Assembly: GCA_963971225.1 (NCBI GenBank)
Contig: OZ020268.1
Coordinates: 9,653,532 to 9,717,531, forward strand
Source of the DNA: Melieria omissa
Lineage: Eukaryota > Arthropoda > Insecta > Diptera > Ulidiidae
Reading direction: 5' to 3'
Length of the DNA stretch: 64,000 nt
The first letter of the stretch is position 1. Each line of letters begins with the position of its first letter. Made by a program: the position numbers and the translations under genes. The notes beneath the pieces are model-generated. The model searched no databases. It was not told the DNA's origin and was given only the letters and a program-made list of their open reading frames with translations. Shown piece after piece: positions 1 to 8,699 of this stretch.

Positions 1-815
1 ACAACTGACTAAAATTAGTTTTTGCTATTTTGCGATTTGTTTTTGTGGGCCCTTGTCATATGCTCATGGCCATTATAGTTAGAGTGACCAGCTGAAAAGT
101 TTGCAAGTGCGCACCATGAACCCGAAAAGGTGCGGTTCCGCTTGTTCGAATGGTTGATTGGCTAGTTTGCAGTGGGCGGTGTTTCGAGCGCCATTTTGTT
201 ATTATTAATGACATTTTTTATAGCTAGGGACAGACTTTTAGTTTTTTTCGATTAGTTTGAGACTTTAATTACTTGTGCTGAGCAATAACAGTTTTGGGAA
301 TATCGTAGCTAGCTTGCCACCAGTTTTCCAGTTTGGTCCAGTTTTTCTTATAAGTCGATTCAAATGATCTACTGGTCTCTTAGCCAACGAATTGAATTTG
401 GCAAAGAGGTCCTTGAAAACTGCACTCTTGATTTCTCACATTGCAACTTGCAATGTCAACGACTCACATCAATAGCGGAGCATATTTTTGGTCCAGTTCG
501 TATTCTTGTTTTTGCCCTCAAGCACATCAAGGTGAATCTGTTGCTGATTGACAGTAGAAAACGCAAAGGGTTGATGTCTTAGATGAGCAGTGCGTATTGA
601 GGATTAGTCCATACTGGCACTGTTCATGGTGTTTTCGTTGTGCTTGTACTACTAATGAAAATAATATAATTCGTGCTGCTCACCAACTGAATAGAATGGG
701 AAGTTTAAAAACTTGTCCCAAGCAGTAGCGCACCCAGGGGAGTAGAGCGTGGTTTGGGGTTCAAACTGTCCACAAAAACAAAAATCGTTGCTGCCAAATA
801 TGGTTTCGAATGGAG
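1..815. other. Unannotated sequence at the window start
   Basis: I see no gene, repeat family or structured RNA here. The open frame at 364-582 (72 codons) has no recognisable domain and sits in ordinary AT-rich sequence, so I do not call it. The right edge is set by the LINE 3' tail that follows. Confidence 0.5.
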
Positions 816-1425
816 ATAGGTAGGTAGCAGCGACTGCGTTGCTTACTGAGCACACTCAAGTAGTACTAAGTGCCATTTTGTTGTCGCCTCCTCGACTGGG
901 TCTTCCCTGCGTGGGAGAAAATACTGGGCCTTAAAGCCAACCCGGATCGTCCAAATAGGACTTGATGCATTTCCGTCTTGTCTGAGACAGATCAGCTAGA
1001 GAGGTAATCATACTGTTCCCCAAGGAATTTAGTCTTTTAAAAGCTAAGGCAGGGCAGCCGCAGAGGCAGTGTTCGAGTGTTTCCCTCTTGTTGATTTCCT
1101 TGCAGCTTCTGCAAAAAGGGTCGTAGGGGACTCCCAATTTTGCCGCGTGTAGACCAATTGGCCATTGGCCAGTGATCACGGCCGTTAGCCTAGAAATATT
1201 CCTACGAGAATTTAGCAGCATGTCGTTGGTTCTGTGGGAGTCGTAGCGTGGCCAGATCTGTCGAGCCACTCTGCAGCTGGAAAGATTGCTCCAGCTACTA
1301 TCCGCTTTCCTCAGGAAATAATCCTTTTTTCGAATGTAATTTGACTCAAAATTTGTACACAAAGCCCCCTTTCCCCCAAAATGAAATCCTGTGGGCGCCA
1401 CTGGTCCCAAGCTAAATGATTTGAC
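816..1425 (-). mobile_element. Truncated LINE, 3' end (RNase H-bearing clade)
   Basis: This is the 3' end of a non-LTR retrotransposon read on the minus strand. The frame at 1410-931 encodes a C-terminal tail with a segment resembling ITGQWPIGLHAAKLG. It continues with a zinc-knuckle-like CxxC...H...C block (FCRSCKE, LEHCLCGCPAL) and ends in DDPGWL and a stop. This order is known from the region after the RNase H domain in the I/R1/Loa group. The 3' UTR follows and ends in a short CTAC-type tail near 816-830. Everything upstream of the C-terminal domain (endonuclease, reverse transcriptase, RNase H core) is missing, as expected from 5' truncation during target-primed insertion. The exact clade cannot be set by eye. 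Confidence 0.7.
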
Positions 1426-1438
1426 TAGGATTTCAATG

Positions 1439-1653
1439 TTAACCTTTTCGGGACTACTGGGATAATACGTCCCAGCAAGTTTTTAATGCCCCTCAAAACA
1501 ATTATTTAAATCCTACGACCCACGTTAAATATTTTTTCGATTTCTTTGATCCCGGATAAAACGATAATTTTAGAATTTGTGAGCGTAGAATGTGAATATT
1601 TCTTCTGAGAGTATTTTGGATTTCAAAATTACACTCCGTCCCGAAAGGGTTAA
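1439..1653. mobile_element. TTAA-flanked MITE, copy 1 (piggyBac-like)
   Basis: The 207-bp body (1443-1649) lies between two TTAA tetramers (1439-1442 and 1650-1653). The ends are inverted repeats: CCTTTTCGGGAC on the left and GTCCCGAAAGGG on the right. TTAA target duplication with such termini is the hallmark of piggyBac-type elements. No coding capacity is present, so it would be non-autonomous. A hairpin (CTGGGA...TCCCAG) lies just inside the left end. A second copy is at 35475-35710 with the same ends and the same hairpin. Assignment to piggyBac is inference from the TTAA. Confidence 0.72.
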
Positions 1654-1659
1654 AGAAGG

Positions 1660-2030
1660 AAGGAGGGATTCAATTATAAAGAAGGAACGATTGAAAAAAG
1701 TGTAAAGCGTTAAGTGGGAATTGAATTCACTACCTTTGGGACCCTACTTCTCTTCAATAGCTCAGTGAGTTCTAACACCATTTGAATTTTTGAGAAAATT
1801 TGTTTAAACAGGAAATGATTAAATTCGTTTTATATAAACATTATTATTTACAATAAAAAATAAAAATTAAATTTACTTCTTATGAGTTTAAATCTGCTGT
1901 TACTGTAATTTCAAACGGGCATTAAATATTAATTTTATTTCCAGTCATTTAAATTATTTTCAAGCAAATTCTCGAATTGTCGAAAAACAATTTTTAAGAA
2001 TTGTCTGCAACACTTACTGAAATCATAAAT
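1660..2030. other. AT-rich spacer, no gene seen
   Basis: Very AT-rich sequence between the MITE and the tandem duplication. A weak box-B-like stretch on the minus strand near 1715-1730 recalls a tRNA-derived SINE, but no matching body was found, so I leave it uncalled. Confidence 0.4.
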
Positions 2031-2362
2031 AAACTTGTTGTTGTTGTCGTAGCGGCTTTTAAAGAATTTATAAATCGCTTTATTTCAATTTGTAACACAC
2101 GTTTCTGGTTTACTTCGAAAGGGTTTTTACTTCACACAAATCAAGACACTTCGAATAGTTTCATTTTTTTTAGTTTTTAATAAAAAAATACACTTATAAA
2201 TACACTTGTTATTTTCGTAGCAGCTGTCAAAGAATTTATACATCGCTTTATTTCAATATCCTTGAAAGCAATAAACGTTTCTTGTTTACTTCGAAAGGGT
2301 TTTTACTTAATTCACACAAATCAAGACACTTCGAATAGTTTAATTTTCTTTAGTTTTTAATT
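2031..2362. repeat. Tandem duplication, about 176-bp unit, 2 copies
   Basis: Two diverged copies follow each other. Both carry CACTTGTT/ACTTGTTG, a CGTAGC tract, ATCGCTTTATTTCAAT, CTTCGAAAGGGTTTTTAC and CAAGACACTTCGAATAGTTT in that order. The shared CTTCGAAAGGG starts at 2113 and 2289, giving a period of 176. No open frame crosses it. It may be a local duplication or part of an unidentified element. Confidence 0.8.
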
Positions 2363-2365
2363 TTT

Positions 2366-4795
2366 GATTGAAGCTCTTTAAAATTAAATGTATTTTCATT
2401 AAAAGCTTCTTGTGGTTACATTGTTTTGAGTAAATAAAAGACAAAAATACAGCAAGTTTTTCGCAGTATTCGTTATTTGCAATTTTTGGTTCATAAAATT
2501 CTTGGAATTGGTTTATTACATTTCTGATAGCAGTTGCTGGAAATTTGAAAGTTTATTCTGAAAAATTGCGTCAAGTATTTGTCCCACGTTTGTGTTTTGT
2601 GTGTACAGAAAAATTTTGCTATGGTTTGATGAAAGCATTTTCTGCGAAATAGAAAAACATGATTTTGAATTCATTTGAAATTGTTAAAAACTTTTTCGAA
2701 ATAGAATTTGTCCCAGAAATGCATAGTGACTGTTTGAAGACAGAAGTGAAGTGTAGAAACTGTCGTTTAATAATTTTGAAATAAATTCATTTCAATTTAA
2801 ATTTAAATTTAAGTTTGCATTCTTAGCGCGAATTGGCAACTCTGTGCAAATAAATAAAAAAAATGCAAATTTACAGCACATTTTCACAACGTTTGTTTGT
2901 GTTTTCTTTCTACTGAATTCACTGTCAGTTTCCTACATTTTAATTCAATTCAATTTTTTGACAACGTTTGTTAGATGCCGACAAGTGGTCTGCCGTGTGC
3001 TCGACACAGTCCGGTCACAATAGAAGCCATTGTTGTTGACTTTGAACGCATTGTTGTTCCGAGTGCAGTCAATGTGGGCTGCCAACATTCCACTTCGTTG
3101 CGTTAATATGCGTCAAACCTGCTTGGAAGTGGTTCGATTTCTCGTTAGCCGTGGTCAACTCAAGTGCACTTTGCCGCACGTAAGCGTTGTGCTTATCAAT
3201 TTGTGTGCTGCGGACACTCAGCTGCCCATCAGCTGCGAGTGCGAAATGCGCGGTGCACGCGGCGTAGTGGAAGCGGTGCGGCGCAGACCTTTTTCGTTGA
3301 ACCGAGCGCGTTGCTTTAAGGTTGGCAATTCGAAAATAATTTGCATGATGTGGTAGCTGTTCAAAATTTGTGTGCGGCACGTGTCTATAAATCTCGGAGG
3401 CTTTGCGTGCAGAGCCTTCAAGGACACTGGGGTGCAGCTTAGTGCGGGGGCGGAACAGTTGATTGGAAGTTGAGGGAACTTGTGTGCATTTTGTTTTGGA
3501 TTTGATTTGTTAATATTTACTTATCTGTTGAGCTGTTTTGTTTACTTACTTATGACAACAAAAGTGTGAAATTATTTATACATGAAGATTTCGCCTAAAA
3601 GTATGCCATGCATATATGAAATTAATTACAATTGAGTGGCCTTTTCAACTTTTTACAATATTGAAATTGTTTGCTGCATACTTTTAGTCTGATTTATTAA
3701 TAAATATTTCATGTGCTATAAATTACATAAAAAAAATAAATAAAAAAAAAATTAAAAATGATTGATTGACACAAATTAATGAGTCACCAAATTCTAAAAG
3801 TAAGCCAACAAAATATTTATTGTTCATATTATTGATTTGTTTTTGCTTTCATACAAATTTAAAATGAAATCTATTAAAATTTTTATTATATGAATTTTTC
3901 TGCCGAAAAATTTATTAACTGACCTCGTGCGCAATTGAATTTAATTGAATCGTGCAGCTGACAACAGTTTAAAAACCTCGACATACATGAAATTCCATTT
4001 TTTTGTTATTGTTATTGTGGAAAATGTGAAAAGGAAACTCGAGTGCGCTCGCATGTGCCGGAATGTAGGCCGAAGAAAAGCCAAGCGAATCCGAACAAAA
4101 ACTCGGTCCAAACAATGTTGTAAAATTAAATTGTTGCTCCACACTTAAACGGACTATTTTCGCTGTCCGTTGGCTCATATAAACGTAGCGGAAAAGCCGA
4201 ATAAGAAATAAACGAAAAAAAATATATCAAAAATAAAACTTAATTAAAAGCCCATTGAAATGATGGCTGTGCCAAGTGAAATATTCCACGCACTCACCCC
4301 CACTTCGACAAGCTCGGCAGGCGCTGCGGGCTGTGCTGGCAACGTGAATTTAAAAATTCGGCGAGTGGAGGACGAAAAAAACGAACGAACGAACGAAATG
4401 GCAAAAGCGGCATGCAGCACTAGTTGCACGCAACGTTAATTTATGAAAAATGATGGCACACTCACACGCACACTCACATACACATGCACACATAAACACT
4501 CATGTGGGTGCAGCGGAGCAGGGGTGGCATAGAGGGACGGAGGGAGGGAAGGAGGGAGGGAGGGAGAGAGGCGCATGTGACCGACTGTTATGACGAGTCA
4601 AGTGCTGTGAGTCGAGGCGCACAACTGATGGCTTAAGCAGATTATGCAGCTGGCCGGTTGGCAGTGGCGGTCAGCAGGTGTTATCGAATTTCGTTAATTA
4701 ATTGAGATAAAAGCCGACGATGACAGCGAAAAATATATGGAAATTGTGCAATTTCGTTTGGCATAATTCAGAGAAAACGAGTGTTTGAGAGCTTT
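2366..4795. other. Single-copy-looking non-coding sequence
   Basis: No gene called. Open frames on both strands at 3030-3427 overlap one another in a GC-richer patch (about 2980-3440) and none shows a domain. Frames near 3941-4178 likewise overlap on both strands. A purine tract of GGAGG/GGGA repeats lies at about 4537-4572, next to CA-rich sequence at 4460-4495. Confidence 0.45.
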
Positions 4796-4799
4796 GTAG

Positions 4800-5271
4800 C
4801 TGAAAATTGTTGTATTTTTTCTATTAATTTGAATCTAATAAAAACCGGCTCCGTTGGGTCCATAAATACGGAATATCGAAATTAACTCAAATAAATACAG
4901 TGAAATGGAAAAATTATAAATAAACCTTTTTATAAATCATGTTCTTTACTTATAAATTTAAACTTGAATTTGAACTAGAAAAGTAAATATTTAGATGCAT
5001 TCTTCAATAGACTTAAGATTTTAGAAACATATGCAACAAATTTTCTGCTTTGTTGCAGGTAAATTTCCAAGATAAGAAATGTTAAAAATGTTGTTTTAAA
5101 AAAAATTTTCAAAATAATGAAAAGTATAATGGAAATTATTTTATGTGTTGTATTTTTGTTGTTGTATTTTTATTATTATTTTGATTCCAATAAAAACCAA
5201 CGCCATTGAGTCCATTGAGTGAAACTCAAAATTAACTCAAATAAATACATTGAAATGGAAAATTATATATA
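4800..5271. repeat. Segmental tandem duplication, left copy and start of right copy
   Basis: A unit of roughly 350 bp beginning near 4800 (TATTTTTTCTATTAATTTGA, then ATTAACTCAAATAAATACA, GAAATGGAAAA) is repeated from about 5155. The second copy is interrupted at 5271 by the mariner element and resumes at 6469. Both copies later share ATATGCAACAAATTTTCT and GTTGCAGGTAAATTTC. The left copy therefore preserves a paralogous empty site for the mariner. Confidence 0.82.
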
Positions 5272-6468
5272 CACAGTGCGACAATTATGTATTAGGACTC
5301 GAAACATATCTCAGCAACCAAGGGTGCCATCTATGCGTTTTGAAGCCCTTGAATCTTCCTCTACTAACTGTTAAAATTTCATGACATTTGCTTGACATTT
5401 AACATTTATTAAAATTCATTTTGCAAAAAATGATTTCGTTTGATGTTGAAATTTTAACATGGAGCAAAGAGCGGTCATTAAATTCCACGCAAAAATTCGT
5501 AAAAATGCATCAGAAACATTCCGAATGATGCAGGAAGCATATGGCGATGCTTGTTTATCGAGATGAAATGTTTTTTTTATGGCATAAACGTTTTGTGGAT
5601 GGCAGAGAGTCGCTGGAAGATGAAATAAAAGAAGGAAGGCCAAATTCAGTCCGGACGCCGGAAATGATCCAGAAAGTTCGTGATTTTATTGCAGAAGACC
5701 GCAATGCTTCACTGAAAATGATGGAAGAAGCCTTAAACATCAACAGAGAAACTATCCGACTCATTCTTCACGATGATCCAAAATGATCCAAACTTCCTGA
5801 AAACAGCTGTTACTGGTTATGAAACGTGGTGTTTCCAATATGATCCAGAAATCAAGCGTCAAAGTGCCGAATGGAAATCAAAAAACTCACCGAAAGCCAG
5901 AAAAACACGAAAAGTTCCATAAAAATCAAAACAATGCTCATCACATTCTTCGTTAGCACAGCAATTATGCACAAAGAATTCGTTCCAACTGGCCGAACAG
6001 TTACTGCCGCATATTACATCGAAGTTTTGAAGTGTTTGATGGCCAGAATGCGTAGTATTCGACCAGAATACGGCGATCCAGAAAGTTGGGCTCTGTTGCA
6101 CGATAATGCACTGAGTCACACAGCACTCATTGTTCGTCAATTTTAGGCTCAGAATCAGATCTGTGTGTTGAATCAGCCGCCGTATTCATCTGATTTGGCA
6201 CCGCGCGACTGCTCTTTGTTCCCGAGACTGAAATTGAAGTTGAAAGGATGCTTTTTTGATGACATTCAGACCATGTAATGAGCTTCGACGGCACTGGAGG
6301 AAATTCTAAAAAATGAGCTGGAACACGCGTTTGAATCGCTATTAAATCGATCGAAGTGTATTGAATCAGGAGGAGAATATGTCGAATAAATATACCAACA
6401 AATTAGCAGATATCGAGTTTTCATTGGGTTTTCTAGAGGCAGTCTTAATACATAATTGTTAGACTGTG
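5272..6468 (+). mobile_element. Mariner-family transposon, inactive, with TIRs and TA duplication
   Basis: The 1,197-bp element is bounded by TA at 5270-5271 and at 6469-6470. Its termini are imperfect inverted repeats: both contain ACAATTATGTATTA (right end read on the minus strand), followed by GGACT/AGACT. Inside is one broken transposase frame on the plus strand. TA target choice, size and transposase class agree with mariner (IS630/Tc1/mariner superfamily). The element sits inside the right copy of a local tandem duplication, so the insertion postdates or accompanies that duplication. Frameshift, stops, an internal deletion and loss of a catalytic residue make it non-functional. Confidence 0.9.
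5459..6390 (+). pseudogene. Mariner transposase pseudogene
   Basis: The frame opens with ATG at 5459 (MEQRAVIKFHAKIRKN), typical of a mariner N-terminal helix-turn-helix region. A +1 frameshift near 5555-5570 moves reading to the frame with WHKRFVDGRESLEDEIKEG and the second DNA-binding helix (NINRETIRLIL). At 5772-5787 a short repeated GATGATCCAAA marks an internal deletion that removes the usual linker between the DNA-binding and catalytic domains. The catalytic part follows in another frame: TGYETWCFQYDP, LLHDNA and SSDLAP. In mariner D,D34D transposases the first motif should read TGDETW; here Asp is Tyr (codon 5818-5820). The second and third Asp are retained. Further stops lie at 6144 and about 6276. 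The C-terminus resembles SKCIESGGEYVE. Confidence 0.9.
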
Positions 6469-6790
6469 TATAAACCCTCTTTTAAATCATATTATTTATA
6501 AATTTATAAATTAAAACTTAAATTTTAACTAGAAAATTAAATATTTAGATACATTATTAATTCTTCAATAGAGTAAGAATTTTAGAAAAATATGCAACAA
6601 ATTTTCTACTCCGTTGCAGGTAAATTTCAAAGATAAGAAATGAAACGATGGAAAATGTTAAAATTTTTGTTTTTGAACAAAATATTACAAATAAAATATT
6701 CAAAAGTGTAGTGGAAATCATTTTATTTGCTCAAATGAAACAATTGTTGATTTTAAGGTAAATTTTAAAGATCAAAGTGCAAGAAAAACG
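6469..6790. repeat. Segmental tandem duplication, right copy resumed
   Basis: This is the distal part of the right-hand copy of the 4800-5155 unit, split by the mariner. It matches the left copy across TTTAAATCATATT, AAACTTAAATTTTAACTAGAAAA and GTTGCAGGTAAATTTC. The match fades around 6700-6790. The GTTGCAG|GTAAAT shared by both copies is acceptor-plus-donor-like but a poor 5' splice site, so I do not call it as one. Confidence 0.78.
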
Positions 6791-6839
6791 TTAAAAATTA
6801 TGCGGGTAAGCAAATTATTGACAGTAAAAAGAAAACGTC

Positions 6840-7072
6840 AGCACTCAAAACTGCAAATAACTATATTCAATATTTATTAAATTTTATTTATTATTTATTT
6901 AATTTATTGTTTATTCTTAGTTATTATAAAATTTTTTAATTAATTATTTATTACTTATAATTTATTATTTATTACTTATTTCTTATTATTTATTATTTAT
7001 TGTTTATTATTTATGTATTACTTATATTTTCTTATTTCATATTTCTTATTTCTTATTAATTATTATTTATTA
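6840..7072. repeat. Low-complexity TTATTTA-type tract
   Basis: Nearly pure A/T built from TTATTT and TTATTA words. The same tract continues at 8675-8700 on the other side of the Helitron-type element, which shows that the element landed inside this simple repeat. Confidence 0.85.
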
Positions 7073-8674
7073 CTAGCTGACCCGGCAAACTTCGTCTCGC
7101 CCAAACGGTCCGTTTGTGTGTGATGCCGTAACTCACATACAGTCACTTTCTTGTATATATATATAGATTTAAGTTATATGGGCGGTTCCAAGCCCCCTTG
7201 TTCAATACCCGCACCATCCCGTCTTTCGGAAGGGAAAATGGTAGGTTCGTACTTAGTTTCATTGCTGTGCCACTCAAAGTTCAGCAAAATATTTGGGTCA
7301 CAAACAATGCGCCACGCCCCTTGTCTGACGCCCATCAAATCTTATCATTAGAATGACTCATGTATGAGACGACAGGGTACTAAATTTTAGTGTTGTCTGA
7401 CTTATAATTCCGAAATTATTCCATATTAAAAATTTGAGTTGCATGAGTGGTGCCCCGCCCCCTTGTCCAAAATCCACCCTATTCACCCTGCCAAAGGACA
7501 CGACTAAATAATAAGTTTATACCGAGTGTCATTCATGTGAATGCTATAGTTCAAAAGCTACACCGGAATTTAAAAAGTGCCACGCCCCTTTCCAAAACCC
7601 ATTAAATTTTATTTGTGGAAAGACACGTTTATGCCATGACACTGTTCCAAATTTCAATGCTGAGCGACTTATAATTCCGAAGATATTCCATATCAAAAAG
7701 TTGGGTTGTATGGGCGGTGCCACGCCTCCTTGTCCAAAATACACCCTATTCCCCATGCCGAAGGACATGACCAAATCGTTACTTTGTACCAAGTGTCGTT
7801 GATGTGAATGCTATAGTTCAAAAGTAACACCGGAATTTAAAAAGTTCCACGCCCCTTGTCCAACGCCCATTAAATTTTACCAGTCGAATGACATGCTTAC
7901 ATAATGATACTGTTCCAAATTTCAATACTGAGCGACCTATAATTCTGAAGATATTTCTAATCAACAATTTGGGTTGTATGGACGGTGCCACGCCCCCTTG
8001 TCTAAAATAAACCCTATTCCCCCTGCCGAAGGACACGACTAAATAATAAGTTTATACCGAGTGTCATTGATGTGAATGCTATAGTTCAAAAGCTACACCG
8101 GAATTTAAAAAGTGCCACGCCCCTTTCCAAAGCCCATTAAATTTTATTTGGGGAAAGACACGTTTACGCCATGACACTGTACCAAATTTCAATGCTATAC
8201 GACTTATAATTCCGAAGATATTCCGTATTAAAAAGTTGGCTTGTATGGGCGGTGCCACGCCCCCTTGTCAAAAACCCACCCTATTCTCCCTGTCGAAGGA
8301 CACGACCAAATCGTTAGTTTGTACCGAGTTTCACTGATGTGAACGCTATAGTTCGAAAGTTACACCGGAATTTAAAAAGTGCCACGCCCCTTGTCCAACG
8401 CCCATTAAATTTTACCGGTCGAACAACATGTTTACGCCATGACACTGTACCAAATTTCAATGCTATACGACTTATAATTCTGAAGATGTTCAATATTAAA
8501 GAATTGAGTTGTATGGGCGGTGCCACGCCCCCTTGAATAATGCCACGCCCCCTATGCTAAGAACCTTCCACACGGTGCCCGTAAACACAAACGTAATATT
8601 TTATTAAAATAGGTCTGGTGGTTTGGGAGTCTATAGAACACATACGAAATTTTTTTGATTTTTATATATATAGA
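7073..8674 (-). mobile_element. Non-autonomous Helitron-type element, minus strand
   Basis: On the minus strand the element begins TCTATATATATA at 8674 and ends GGGTCAGCTAG at 7073. The base before is A and the base after is T. A 5'-TC, a CTAG 3' end (CTRR) and insertion between A and T without target duplication are the Helitron signature. A short palindrome (CAAACGG-A-CCGTTTG) lies about 30 bases before the 3' end, as Helitron terminators do. The interior is a tandem array of 267-bp units and has no Rep/helicase coding capacity. An internal copy of the 5' terminus, again A then TCTATATATATA, occurs at 7167, only 95 bases from the 3' end. A relative with the same 3' end lies at 56030-56986. 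Confidence 0.78.
7179..8545 (-). repeat. 267-bp tandem repeats inside the Helitron-type element
   Basis: The phrase TGGGCGGTGCCACGCC and close variants start at 7179, 7444, 7711, 7979, 8246 and 8514, giving spacings of 265, 267, 268, 267 and 268. Between them each unit repeats CACGCCCCTTTCCAA/TGTCCAA, CCCATTAAATTTTA, CACTGTACCAAATTTCAATGC and CTTATAATTCCGAAGATATT. Short open frames on both strands here are only shadows of the repeat. Confidence 0.92.
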
Positions 8675-8699
8675 TTATTATTTATTTATTATTTATTCC

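Noticed and set aside
3030..3427. Overlapping frames of 69-108 codons on both strands
   Set aside because: Opposed frames in a GC-richer patch with no domain and no shared splice structure.
5040..5070. GTTGCAG|GTAAAT (also at about 6600-6625) as a recursive splice site
   Set aside because: The donor half is weak, and the site occurs twice only because it lies in a tandem duplication.
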